From: CBDBES01 sp965204465
GTDB lineage: Bacteria; Spirochaetota; Leptospiria; Turneriellales; CBDBES01
Length of the DNA: 64,000 bases
Assembly: GCA_965204465.1 (NCBI GenBank)
Contig: OZ241995.1
Coordinates: 930,001 to 994,000 of the forward strand
Direction of reading: 5' to 3'
Shown here: in pieces, positions 52,411 through 60,887 of the stretch
Layout of the letters: each line of letters opens with the position of its first letter
Numbering within the stretch: position 1 is the stretch's first letter
The notes under the pieces: model-generated
Seen by the model: the letters and a program-made list of their open reading frames with translations, nothing else
Databases searched by the model: none
Told to the model about the DNA's origin: nothing
Position numbers and translations under genes: made by a program

Positions 52411-53976
52411 ATGGTATCCATTTATGTGGATGGGAAACAATACGAGGTAGACGAAAATAGGAATCTAATTGATTCCCTTAAAGATGTAGGTATTCAAGTC
52501 CCTTATTTTTGTTATCATCCTGAATTATCAATCGTTGGAATGTGCCGTATATGTCTGGTTGAAGTTGAAGGTTCTTCCAAATTACAGCCAGCATGCAATT
52601 TAAAAGCACAGGAGAATTTAAAAATTAAGGTTGTCTCTGAAAAAGCGATCAAGGCGAGAGAAGGGGTAATGGAATTTTTGCTTATTAACCATCCATTGGA
52701 TTGTCCTGTCTGCGATAAATCGGGGGAATGTGATCTACAGGATTATTCTTTTACGGTGGGCGGCCCCACTACCCGCTATAAAGAAACGAAAAGAGATGTC
52801 TCTCAGGAAGAGATTGGTACAAATTTACTCATTAATCACAATCGTTGTATTCTTTGCTATAAATGTGTACGATTTGATAATGAGATACTAGGGATCCCTG
52901 ATCTGGAATTCATAGAGAGGGGACGTGATACATTGATTGGATATACCCCCCCTACCCCTGATTCTGGTCCATTGCTGGATCATAACTACCAAGGCGCTTT
53001 GGCCGACATTTGTCCTGTTGGGGCTCTTTTAAACAAAAACACCTTATTTTCTTCCAGAGTATGGTGGTATAACCAAAAACAGTCAATATGTCATGGATGC
53101 TCTACTCTATGTAATGTTACCACAAATGTAAGAAATAATGAGATCTATAGGTATATGCCTCCGGAAAATCCAGATAAAAATGGCTATTTTATTTGTGACC
53201 AAGGGCGTTTTTCGGCCACAGAGTTTTCAAAAGACCGTTTGTTCAGCTATTTACTTGGGCCTGAAAAAGCAGTCTCTAATACAGTATTGCCAAAGGTATC
53301 TGAAAAAATATTCATGGCAAAGAAAATACTATGGCTAGGGGGCACCATAGATTCAAATGAAGAAATAGATTCCATGATCCAAATAAAAAAGAAAATAAAA
53401 TCTAAAGATAAACAAATAAAATGGGAGTTTCGTACTCAAGAATATATGTGGAAAGAAGAATGGAACGATCAAATAGACCTACTGCTCTCTAAAGATCAAA
53501 GGCCCAATAGCCATGCTTTTTTAAAGAGAGAAATGGGAGACATTCTAAGCCTAAAAGAACTCATGGATGAGATAAAAAATGCTGATATTATCTTCATTTT
53601 AAATGAATTTTCATCTCCTTATGCTTATCTATCAAACAATAAGAGCCAATTACAGAACAACATGTTATTTAAAATAATAGAAGAAGGCAACTTGTGGAAT
53701 AAGGTGATCTTACTCTCTACGCATGAAAATGAGGCTACCGAAAAATCTTTTGCTACCATTCCTATTAAAGCATTTGTAGAAAAAAATGCCAGTTTTACAG
53801 ATAAAAAAGGAAATATAAGAAAAGCAAACCAAAGCATACAGCCACCTCAAGGTCTGTTAGACACTGCTGGTGTAATGAGCTATTTATTTGAGAATGAAAA
53901 AATTAATGAGAAAGCATCTAAAAAAGAGGATTCCGATATGGAAAAATCTTATACTAAAAAAATGGTAGAGGTTTAA
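52411..53976 (+). CDS. nuoG: NADH-quinone oxidoreductase subunit G (short form)
   Basis: NuoG carries electrons through iron-sulfur clusters in the peripheral arm of complex I. Residues 1-80 are a 2Fe-2S ferredoxin fold with CYHPELSIVGMCRICLVEVE. The His-Cys segment NHPLDCPVCDKSGECDLQD follows near residue 91, then the 4Fe-4S motif NRCILCYKCVRF with its partner CPVGAL, and a further CHGCSTLCN cluster of the molybdopterin-type domain. The protein stops at 521 residues, where many NuoG have 700-900, so most of the molybdopterin-like domain is missing. The end is a natural-looking Lys-rich tail, not a frameshift. It is followed directly by nuoI (four-base gap). Confidence 0.9.
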   Translation: MVSIYVDGKQYEVDENRNLIDSLKDVGIQVPYFCYHPELSIVGMCRICLVEVEGSSKLQPACNLKAQENLKIKVVSEKAIKAREGVMEFLLINHPLDCPVCDKSGECDLQDYSFTVGGPTTRYKETKRDVSQEEIGTNLLINHNRCILCYKCVRFDNEILGIPDLEFIERGRDTLIGYTPPTPDSGPLLDHNYQGALADICPVGALLNKNTLFSSRVWWYNQKQSICHGCSTLCNVTTNVRNNEIYRYMPPENPDKNGYFICDQGRFSATEFSKDRLFSYLLGPEKAVSNTVLPKVSEKIFMAKKILWLGGTIDSNEEIDSMIQIKKKIKSKDKQIKWEFRTQEYMWKEEWNDQIDLLLSKDQRPNSHAFLKREMGDILSLKELMDEIKNADIIFILNEFSSPYAYLSNNKSQLQNNMLFKIIEEGNLWNKVILLSTHENEATEKSFATIPIKAFVEKNASFTDKKGNIRKANQSIQPPQGLLDTAGVMSYLFENEKINEKASKKEDSDMEKSYTKKMVEV

Positions 53977-53980
53977 AAAA

Positions 53981-54499
53981 ATGGGAACGATCAATGTACA
54001 TAAAAAATATCGCTGGAAATGGTATGAAAAGTTCTATTTAATGTCTGTTTCTATGGGCATGCTTACGACTCTAAGGCATTTTTTAAGATCTCAATTTTTA
54101 AGAAAGCAAGTAACAATACAATATCCAGAAGAAAGAAAACCTCTTGTGAGTCGCTTTAGGGGGCTTCATCGATTGAAAAGAGACGAAAAAGGAAGGGAGA
54201 GATGTACTGCCTGTTATTGTTGTCAATGGATATGCCCTGCAGATGCTATTCACATAGAAGCTGCCGAAGTAACTCCTGAAATACAGCATCTTTATCCTGA
54301 GGATAAGTATGCAAAAATATTTAATATTGATATGCTGCGTTGTATTTTTTGTGGTCTGTGTGAGGAAGCATGTCCTAAAGGTGCTATCTATTTGGATGGT
54401 GATATTCCCATGCCTGCGTCTACCAGAGAGAATCTCATTTTTACGAAAGAACGCATGACCGATAAACAGGGTGGCCCTCTCATAGGCGAAAGAAATTAA
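53981..54499 (+). CDS. nuoI: NADH-quinone oxidoreductase subunit I
   Basis: NuoI holds the two 4Fe-4S clusters N6a and N6b linking NuoG to the quinone site. In 172 residues both motifs are perfect: CTACYCCQWICP near residue 72 and CIFCGLCEEACPKG near 120. The N-terminal amphipathic part (MGMLTTLRHFLRSQ) fits the membrane-facing helix. nuoH, which often lies between nuoG and nuoI, is absent here, so the other complex I genes must be elsewhere. An AGAGG site nine bases upstream overlaps the nuoG end. Confidence 0.93.
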   Translation: MGTINVHKKYRWKWYEKFYLMSVSMGMLTTLRHFLRSQFLRKQVTIQYPEERKPLVSRFRGLHRLKRDEKGRERCTACYCCQWICPADAIHIEAAEVTPEIQHLYPEDKYAKIFNIDMLRCIFCGLCEEACPKGAIYLDGDIPMPASTRENLIFTKERMTDKQGGPLIGERN

Positions 54500-54502
54500 T
54501 CT

Positions 54503-55342
54503 ATGATAGATCGTCAATCTTCCATCATCTCAAAAGCCTATGAATCATTAGCAGATGATCCGAATGTTTTAAAAAATTCTTCTTTAAAAAAAGCCGTTTT
54601 AAATTCAATTGACCTCCTGGACCAAGGAAAGATCAGAGTGGCTTCGCCTCCTTCGAGTAAAAATAAGTATTGGAAAACAAATACATGGATAAAGAAAGCC
54701 ATTCTAATTTATTTCAGGATCCAAAAAATGAAAGCAATGAACTCAGGTGTTTTTCAATATTGGGATAAAATTCCGCTGAAAACAGATCATGAAAAGAAAA
54801 AAGTAAGAGTGGTACCCCCTGCCGTAGCTAGATATGGTTCTTATATTGAACCGGGGGCGATACTCATGCCATCTTATATTAATATAGGCGCCTATATAAG
54901 CGAAAATAGTATGATCGATACATGGGCTACCGTAGGAAGCTGCGCCCAGATCGGGAAAGGAGTACATATCTCAGGGGGAGTTGGTATAGGAGGCGTTTTA
55001 GAGCCCCCTCAGGCAGAACCAGTGATCATTGAAGACCATGCTTTTTTAGGTAGCCGGGTTATTGTAGTAGAGGGAGTGCATATTGAAGAGGGTGCCGTAA
55101 TCGGAAGTGGTGTGATTCTTACCGCTTCTACTAAGATAGTAGATGTTACTAAATCAGAAGCAAAGATCATCAAGGGAAAGGTACCTAAAGGATCTGTGGT
55201 TATACCGGGAACAATTCCTAAAAAATTCTCTGCGGGGGTATACCATGTCCCATGTGCAATGATAATAGGCAAAAGGAAAGAATCCACAAACAAAAAAACA
55301 AGTTTAAACGACGCTTTAAGAGAATTTAACGTAAGTGTTTGA
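54503..55342 (+). CDS. dapD: 2,3,4,5-Tetrahydropyridine-2,6-dicarboxylate N-succinyltransferase
   Basis: DapD adds succinyl from succinyl-CoA to tetrahydrodipicolinate in the succinylase branch of diaminopimelate/lysine synthesis. The 279-residue length fits. After a helical N-terminal domain (residues 1-100) comes VRVVPPAVARYGSYIEPGAI, then left-handed beta-helix hexapeptide repeats (INIGAYISENSMIDTWATVG, GAVIGSGVILTASTKI), ending in KFSAGVYHVPCAMIIGKR. It starts only three bases after nuoI, so it is probably co-transcribed with the complex I genes. With lysC and murI elsewhere in the window it serves peptidoglycan precursor synthesis. Confidence 0.96.
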   Translation: MIDRQSSIISKAYESLADDPNVLKNSSLKKAVLNSIDLLDQGKIRVASPPSSKNKYWKTNTWIKKAILIYFRIQKMKAMNSGVFQYWDKIPLKTDHEKKKVRVVPPAVARYGSYIEPGAILMPSYINIGAYISENSMIDTWATVGSCAQIGKGVHISGGVGIGGVLEPPQAEPVIIEDHAFLGSRVIVVEGVHIEEGAVIGSGVILTASTKIVDVTKSEAKIIKGKVPKGSVVIPGTIPKKFSAGVYHVPCAMIIGKRKESTNKKTSLNDALREFNVSV

Positions 55343-55507
55343 TCCCTTCACCGCTGCCTGAAAATAGAAAAAGAGGTATACTTTTTAGATTATGTCTCTA
55401 ATATTGGATCTATAAGAGATTTAATACGGGTTTAGCTTGGCAATTACTTGTATAGGCGAAACCTGCAAGTGCGTTTTTAGTTAAGTCTTCCACGGACTAT
55501 TTTTTAG

Positions 55508-55930
55508 ATGAAACATATCAAGCCAAACAATAAAGGTAGTGTATATATCTCAAGAAGACTCTCTTTTTCCAGCGCTCATAGATTACATCATGATGATCTG
55601 GATAATGAAGCCATCTATGGCCAATGCGCCAATCTCCACGGACATAATTATATTTTAGAGGTTACTGTAAAAGGCAAGGTAGACCCCAAAACGGGATTTG
55701 TTGTTGATCTTAAAAAATTAAAAGATATTATGGAAGAAAAAATTAAACTGGTTTTGGACCATAAAAATTTGGATTGTGACATAGAATATTTTAAAGGGAA
55801 AGTCCAGTCTGCGGAAAATATTGCTATTTTTATTTGGGAATCAATTGTAGATATGATTCCAAAAAATTCTACATTATACAGGGTCAGACTGCGAGAAACA
55901 GAAAACAATGTAGTAGAATATTTTGGATAA
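55508..55930 (+). CDS. queD: 6-Carboxytetrahydropterin/6-pyruvoyltetrahydropterin synthase family protein (QueD-like)
   Basis: A 140-residue T-fold enzyme. The zinc histidines are visible in FSSAHRLHH (His24) and in CANLHGHNY (His44, His46), and the catalytic Cys40 lies in the same segment. The late LDHKNLDCDIEYF and SAENIAIFIWESI stretches match the PTPS/QueD family. In bacteria this usually means QueD, which makes 6-carboxytetrahydropterin for queuosine, in agreement with queA at 2026. Some members instead act in pterin or folate synthesis, and the SAENIAIFIW region resembles the eukaryote-like PTPS. It follows 165 bases after dapD and overlaps the next gene by eight bases. Confidence 0.88.
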   Translation: MKHIKPNNKGSVYISRRLSFSSAHRLHHDDLDNEAIYGQCANLHGHNYILEVTVKGKVDPKTGFVVDLKKLKDIMEEKIKLVLDHKNLDCDIEYFKGKVQSAENIAIFIWESIVDMIPKNSTLYRVRLRETENNVVEYFG

Positions 55931-56531
55931 CGAAAGTATTATACCTTTTATGGAAGAGCAAAGAGAAGAAATATCAAGATTACAAAAAATTGAAAGGCAA
56001 TATATGAGTCTTCTCAAGATTTGTTTAGATCAGAAACAAAAAAAACGTACTCAGGGTGAGTTGATCAAAATAAAAAAGCGTCTAAAATGTTTACATTCTA
56101 CAGGATCAACAGACGAATCTACCCTGTCCGGGAATATTGAACCTGAAAGTGAAGCCGATGAACATAAAAATAAATACAATATATTAAGTCAGTTTCCATT
56201 ACAAAAAATATCTCCCCATTGCAATGATACTGATATTAATCTTCTAATAACCATACTCTACATATGGAAAAATGAATTTCTTCCCGCCTTAGGAGAAAAA
56301 AATGTAAAGCTTGACCTATCTTTTTTGAATGAAAGAAATTCTCACTATATAATGTTAGACAACCTGCAAAAGCAGTCCAATCTACTTTCGGATATATTTA
56401 ATGATTATTATAAGACAAAACAGACCATGCTAAAAACGGAATTGAAAAAAAAATACCAAAGGATAGCAAGGCATTTACCAGAAGGGCAATTATCTGAAAT
56501 TACTAGAAAAATTTTGGTCTCAGATATATAA
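55923..56531 (+). CDS. Hypothetical coiled-coil protein
   Basis: A 202-residue protein of unknown function. It starts with TTG at 55923, overlapping the end of queD by eight bases; the ATG at 55950 (codon 10) is an alternative. The first 60 residues are a charged coiled coil (EEQREEISRLQKIERQYMSL), then a flexible Ser/Glu-rich linker, then a mainly helical half with no cysteines in a pattern. No signal peptide or membrane segment, so it is cytoplasmic. A tiny gene follows one base after its stop, and the three probably form an operon. Confidence 0.55.
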   Translation: MDNESIIPFMEEQREEISRLQKIERQYMSLLKICLDQKQKKRTQGELIKIKKRLKCLHSTGSTDESTLSGNIEPESEADEHKNKYNILSQFPLQKISPHCNDTDINLLITILYIWKNEFLPALGEKNVKLDLSFLNERNSHYIMLDNLQKQSNLLSDIFNDYYKTKQTMLKTELKKKYQRIARHLPEGQLSEITRKILVSDI

Positions 56532-56532
56532 T

Positions 56533-56706
56533 ATGATCCAACAAGAAGATAATGCCTATATAAACCATGATGACTTTATTCATCTTGATCAGGAATACGA
56601 ATCAAATAAATTTCTAGAGGGCAAAAAGGTGCAAAAAGCAATTCAAACTGCAATCCTATTCTTGCAGGAATCCATAGATTCTCTAAGAATCCCTAAAATG
56701 GAATAA
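56533..56706 (+). CDS. Very small hypothetical protein (57 residues)
   Basis: An ATG lies one base after the previous stop and opens 57 codons ending at TAA 56706, only five bases before the convergent aminotransferase stop. The product is acidic at the start (MIQQEDNAYINHDDFIHLDQ) with an amphipathic helix near the end (VQKAIQTAILFLQESIDSL). Tight spacing and full use of the gap argue for a real gene. No family recognised. Confidence 0.5.
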   Translation: MIQQEDNAYINHDDFIHLDQEYESNKFLEGKKVQKAIQTAILFLQESIDSLRIPKME

Positions 56707-56711
56707 TCAAT

Positions 56712-57842
56712 TTACTCGTTTTTTTTGTCCTTGATCAATTCGCAAAATATTTTTAGTCCTTCTTTTAAAATAGTTTCATTTTGGGCATAGCTAATTCGCA
56801 CTGTATTTTGATTTCTACTAAATATATAACCAGGGACGATCAGTAATTCCCTTTCAATTGCCCTTCTGGTAAATTCCTTACTATTTTGAGGGATAATAGG
56901 AAAAACGTAAAAAGCGCCATCAGGATGAGAGGAAAAAGAGACCACTCCTTCTAATGCTTTAAACACTATTTCCCTTCTACCTTTCATCAATTCTATCTCT
57001 TTCGAGATTGGGGTATCCAATGCTTTTAAGGCAGCCCATTGGGCTGGTTGCGGGGAACATACAATGGAATGTTGTTGTAATGCTGCGATTTTTTCTACGA
57101 CCATGGATAATGAGAGAGGCGCCGCTAAATAACCGACCCTCAAACCTGTCATCGCGTATGACTTTGAAAAGCCGCTTAACGTAAGGGTTCTTTTCGGGAA
57201 TAGACTGGCCGTATGCATAAAAAGGCCATCATAGTCGAATGCTTCATATATTTCATCGGAAATCAATAACGCATTGTTTTTTTCTGCTAACTGACCCAAA
57301 AGACTGATCTGTTCTCTTGAAAGTATTTTACCTGTTGGATTAGAAGGAGATGCGAATACAATTGCCTTTAGGCCATCTATATTATTTTGGGTGATCAACT
57401 GATCTATATCTTCTCGGCTAAAATTTTCGGGCAGATAGAATGCATTCAATTGGTGATAATCAACCAAAGACTGATAAATTAAGAAATAGGGATCAATCAA
57501 TAATATTTTATCTTTTTTATTGAATATGGTCTGGAATAAAAGAAATAATACAGAAGCAACCCCCGTAGATATGACAATATTTTCAGGAGAAATGGATATA
57601 CCCCTCGAATGATATTTTTTGCTTAAAGCCTCTCTTAGAGGCAAAATTCCCTGTGTTTGACTGTATGCATTCTTATTTTCACGAATGGCCTTGATCAATT
57701 CTTCTTTAACTGCCTGGGGAACAGGAAAATCAGGCTGTCCAATGGATAGGTCTTTTACATTTTTTATTTTTTTAGCCAGATCGAATACTCTGCGGATCTC
57801 GCTGGTATCAATATGATGAATCCGTTCCGATAAAAAGTTCAT
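56712..57842 (-). CDS. PLP-dependent class I/II aminotransferase (aspartate aminotransferase-like)
   Basis: The frame is open back to 57932, but the first 30 codons run inside the helicase gene and look non-coding. The ATG at 57842 (MNFLSERIHHIDTSEIRRVF) is the natural start and leaves 376 residues overlapping the helicase by 35 bases. Fold-type I marks: LSIGQPDFPVPQAVKEEL, SPSNPTGKILSREQ, SDEIYEAFDYDG, the PLP lysine in LSGFSKSYAMTGLRVGYLAA, and a C-terminal Arg in VRISYAQNE. The substrate (aspartate, aromatic or other amino acid) cannot be told. It is the last gene of the minus-strand operon. Confidence 0.88.
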   Translation of the reverse strand: MNFLSERIHHIDTSEIRRVFDLAKKIKNVKDLSIGQPDFPVPQAVKEELIKAIRENKNAYSQTQGILPLREALSKKYHSRGISISPENIVISTGVASVLFLLFQTIFNKKDKILLIDPYFLIYQSLVDYHQLNAFYLPENFSREDIDQLITQNNIDGLKAIVFASPSNPTGKILSREQISLLGQLAEKNNALLISDEIYEAFDYDGLFMHTASLFPKRTLTLSGFSKSYAMTGLRVGYLAAPLSLSMVVEKIAALQQHSIVCSPQPAQWAALKALDTPISKEIELMKGRREIVFKALEGVVSFSSHPDGAFYVFPIIPQNSKEFTRRAIERELLIVPGYIFSRNQNTVRISYAQNETILKEGLKIFCELIKDKKNE

Positions 57843-59808
57843 TGTGTAAACCAGCCCTTTCAATACATTCAATACTATCTTCTGATATTTCAGATATAAA
57901 GGTAGATGGTTCTGTTTTTTGCAGGAAGCCATTTCTAAATCTATATAGGGATCTGAATAAATAGAGTCTTTTTTTGGCTCTGGTAACCGCTACATAGAAT
58001 AGCCTGCGTTCTTCCTCATAACTTTCTTTTGCAATAGAATAATAGCTTGGAAATATACTCTGGTCCAGACTTAGAACAAATACCACCTGAAATTCAAGCC
58101 CCTTTGCACTATGCACTGTCATTAACTGTACTCCATTAAAATCATTTTGTATTTCAATGGGGGTGGAGTAAAGGGATATTTCCTGTAGGTAATCAGAAAA
58201 TAAAGCTCCTGGATTTTTCTTCTGATGATATTGGATAGAATTGCGTAGCTCTTCTATATTCTCCGTTCTTTTGCTATCCAATAGTTTATCTTCTTCAGAA
58301 TAATATGATCCCAACCCACTCTTCTCCAGAATATCTTCTAATAAAACATCCAAGGAGGATTGTCTTTTGACCCTTTCATGCATTTCTTTTAACCACACAC
58401 TAAGATGAGCCATTGTCTCAGATATCTTTGCGGAAATACCTTTTACATCACTTGCCTTACCTAAAAGAGTAATGAAGTCAATATTATGGCCGCTTTCAGA
58501 ATATAATTGGTTCCTATGCGTGCATAATTTTTGAATGCTCTTATCTCCGATTCCTCTGCTGGGTGTGTTCACCATTCTTAAAAAAGAAGTTTCGTCATAA
58601 GGATTTACTAATATCCTTATATAAGAAAGTATGTCTTTTACTTCTTTTCTGCCAAAAAAAGATATACCTCCATATACCCTGTATGGTATTTTAAAATTTA
58701 AAAGAGATTCTTCGATCAATCTGGACTGAGAATTCATTCTATATAGAATACCCATTTCAGACAGAGGAATATGTGTAGATAATTCCAGAATGATACGGCA
58801 TACATCTTTTGCCTCTCCTCGATCAGAATTTACAATAATCAATTGAGGGAATTCTCCATTTTCATTTGCCGTCCAGAGTTTTTTTTCCATTCTGCTAGCA
58901 TTATTCTGTATCACCTCATTGGCAATATTGAGTACCCTCTGAACAGAACGATAATTTTGCTCTAATTTGATCGTAGTCGTATCCGGAAAGTTCTCATTGA
59001 AATTCAGAATATTTCTTACATCCGCGCCTCTCCAGGCATAAATAGCCTGATCATCATCCCCTACAACGCATAGATTTTTGGATGATCTGGACAATAGATA
59101 AATCAATTCATACTGAGCTCTATTCGTATCCTGGTATTCATCTACTAAAAAATAGGAATATTTTTTATGTATCTCTTCTAATACTTCTGGATTTTTCTTC
59201 AATAATTTAACTGTCTTATAAATTAAGTCAGAAAAATCCATGGCCAATGCATTTGTTTTCTGATCTTCATACATTTTATATACTTCTTGCAGTATATCCG
59301 AATATTCATAGGAATCCAGATCAAGTATATCTGGTAACTCATGGGGAGATATTATTTCATCTTTAAAAGAAGAAATGCTGTTAGAAATATACCTGAGCTT
59401 TATTTTGCTCAATTTTAGACTAAAATGAGAGCTTACAATAGAATCTATCATATTCAATTGGTCTGAGTCATCCCATATTGTAAAACTAGATGGATAGTCT
59501 AAATATCTGGAATAGACTCTTAAAAGATATAACCCCAGAGAATGATAGGTGCGGATCAGACAATCCGATGCAGTCTGTCCTGCCAAAGAAAGGGTTCTTT
59601 CTAGCATTTCCTGTGTTGCCTTATTCGTAAAGGTAACCGCAACGATCTTATAGGGGGGGACTTTTCTCTCATGGATCAGATAAGCGATCCTATGAACAAT
59701 CGTACGGGTTTTGCCGCTTCCTGCTCCTGCTAATATCAAAAGAGGCCCTTCTATATGCTGAACCGCTTTTTTTTGAGACTCATTCAGACCACTTAAAATA
59801 AAATTCAT
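57808..59808 (-). CDS. UvrD/PcrA-type superfamily 1 DNA helicase
   Basis: The frame extends to 59916, but the ATG at 59808 (MNFILSGLNESQKKAVQHIE) begins exactly at the conserved helicase start, giving 666 residues, normal for UvrD/PcrA/Rep. Motifs: Q-motif LNESQKKAV, Walker A LAGAGSGKTRT, motif Ia AVTFTNKATQEML, Walker B VDEYQDTNRAQYELI, motif III VVGDDDQAIYAWRGAD, motif IV QNYRSVQRVLN, motif V LMTVHSAKGLEFQVVF and motif VI EERRLFYVAVTRAKKRLYLF. It is a 3'-5' helicase for repair and replication restart. The 100 bases between this start and the hisZ-like stop hold nothing evident. It overlaps the aminotransferase by 35 bases. Confidence 0.93.
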   Translation of the reverse strand: MNFILSGLNESQKKAVQHIEGPLLILAGAGSGKTRTIVHRIAYLIHERKVPPYKIVAVTFTNKATQEMLERTLSLAGQTASDCLIRTYHSLGLYLLRVYSRYLDYPSSFTIWDDSDQLNMIDSIVSSHFSLKLSKIKLRYISNSISSFKDEIISPHELPDILDLDSYEYSDILQEVYKMYEDQKTNALAMDFSDLIYKTVKLLKKNPEVLEEIHKKYSYFLVDEYQDTNRAQYELIYLLSRSSKNLCVVGDDDQAIYAWRGADVRNILNFNENFPDTTTIKLEQNYRSVQRVLNIANEVIQNNASRMEKKLWTANENGEFPQLIIVNSDRGEAKDVCRIILELSTHIPLSEMGILYRMNSQSRLIEESLLNFKIPYRVYGGISFFGRKEVKDILSYIRILVNPYDETSFLRMVNTPSRGIGDKSIQKLCTHRNQLYSESGHNIDFITLLGKASDVKGISAKISETMAHLSVWLKEMHERVKRQSSLDVLLEDILEKSGLGSYYSEEDKLLDSKRTENIEELRNSIQYHQKKNPGALFSDYLQEISLYSTPIEIQNDFNGVQLMTVHSAKGLEFQVVFVLSLDQSIFPSYYSIAKESYEEERRLFYVAVTRAKKRLYLFRSLYRFRNGFLQKTEPSTFISEISEDSIECIERAGLHNELFIGTDSSY

Positions 59809-59912
59809 CTGGACCACATCATCTAAACCTAAACAAAAAGTAAATAAAGAAAAACAGAATGCCATTCCATTTTTGACAAATAGAATACAGAATATAATAC
59901 ATAGAGCACGAT

Positions 59913-60887
59913 TCAATACATAATAGAAGATATATCAAGTGCAAAACCACTGGCTGGCATACTATGATTTGAGTACTCTTTCATTAAGAAATCATAAGAA
60001 CCTCCTCTTAAAGGAGGAAAAGAAAGATCAGGTACATATCCTTCAAACAAGAATCCAGAATAATATTCGGGACGGCGTACGAGTAATGGTTCGAATATCA
60101 AAGGAATTCCTTTTTTTTGAATTCTTCTGGTAAATGCTTTTAAGATATTGAATTTGTTTTTAAATTCTGCCAGAAACTCTTTTTGTTGTCTGTTCATTTT
60201 TTTCTGAATAGGCTCTAATAGGTTTTCTTTGCCAGTAAAAAAAAGTAATGCTTGCGCAAATTGAAAAGCAATGTCTGGATCCCAATCAAAAGATGTTATG
60301 ATTTCCCCTAATTTAGGAGCATTTTTATTTAGAATAAGTTTTTTTAAGTTGGATGCTTTAAAGTTCTCCTGGAATAAATAGAATATTCTAATATCTCCTA
60401 TGAGTATTCGATAATTAGATTCAAAAAAAAATTTCAAAATTTTATCTGCGATCAGGATCAATTCCTCGATTGCTTTTTCTGATTTTAAACCGATCAATTC
60501 GGCGCCCAATTGCTGTACTTCTCTTAGCAAGGGATAATTTTTTTTTATATCCGTAAAAATAGAAACATTATAATAATATCGAAAAATATCTTTTTTTAAG
60601 AAATCATTTCCTAATTGATTTGAAAATCCTTTCATCACTTGAACAGTTACATCATTTCTTAAAGAGAGATCATCTCCCAAATGATCTTTTAGGGTAAAGA
60701 TATCATCTCTACCAAAAACCTGAAAAGTTTCTTTAAAGTCTATACTCGCGGGGGTAATTGGTTTATAATCCGCGTTTGCTAAAATAGATTCTACCTTTGC
60801 GCTTTTTTTATGTAGCTCTTTTGTTTCTTTTGTATTCAAAAAAGTAAAGCCATAAGGAAGCCTTTTTCTGCGAAATAATTCAGGCAT
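59913..60887 (-). CDS. hisZ: HisZ-like ATP phosphoribosyltransferase regulatory subunit
   Basis: HisZ is a catalytically silent histidyl-tRNA-synthetase relative that activates the short HisG in the first step of histidine synthesis. In 324 residues it shows the class II aaRS-like motif 2 region LRNDVTVQVMKGFSNQLGND, RYYYNVSIFTD, and REVQQLGAELIGLKSEKAIE. It has no anticodon-binding domain, as expected for HisZ rather than HisS. It overlaps gltX by eight bases. No hisG is in the window. The sequence is diverged, so a paralogue with another role is possible. Confidence 0.72.
   Translation of the reverse strand: MPELFRRKRLPYGFTFLNTKETKELHKKSAKVESILANADYKPITPASIDFKETFQVFGRDDIFTLKDHLGDDLSLRNDVTVQVMKGFSNQLGNDFLKKDIFRYYYNVSIFTDIKKNYPLLREVQQLGAELIGLKSEKAIEELILIADKILKFFFESNYRILIGDIRIFYLFQENFKASNLKKLILNKNAPKLGEIITSFDWDPDIAFQFAQALLFFTGKENLLEPIQKKMNRQQKEFLAEFKNKFNILKAFTRRIQKKGIPLIFEPLLVRRPEYYSGFLFEGYVPDLSFPPLRGGSYDFLMKEYSNHSMPASGFALDISSIMY

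Noticed and set aside
57843..57932. Extra 30 residues on the aminotransferase
   Set aside because: They lie within the helicase coding sequence and precede the normal aminotransferase start at 57842.
59809..59916. Extra 36-residue hydrophobic N-terminus for the UvrD/PcrA helicase
   Set aside because: Helicases of this family are cytoplasmic and begin at the MNFILSGLNESQ segment; the extension has no family counterpart.
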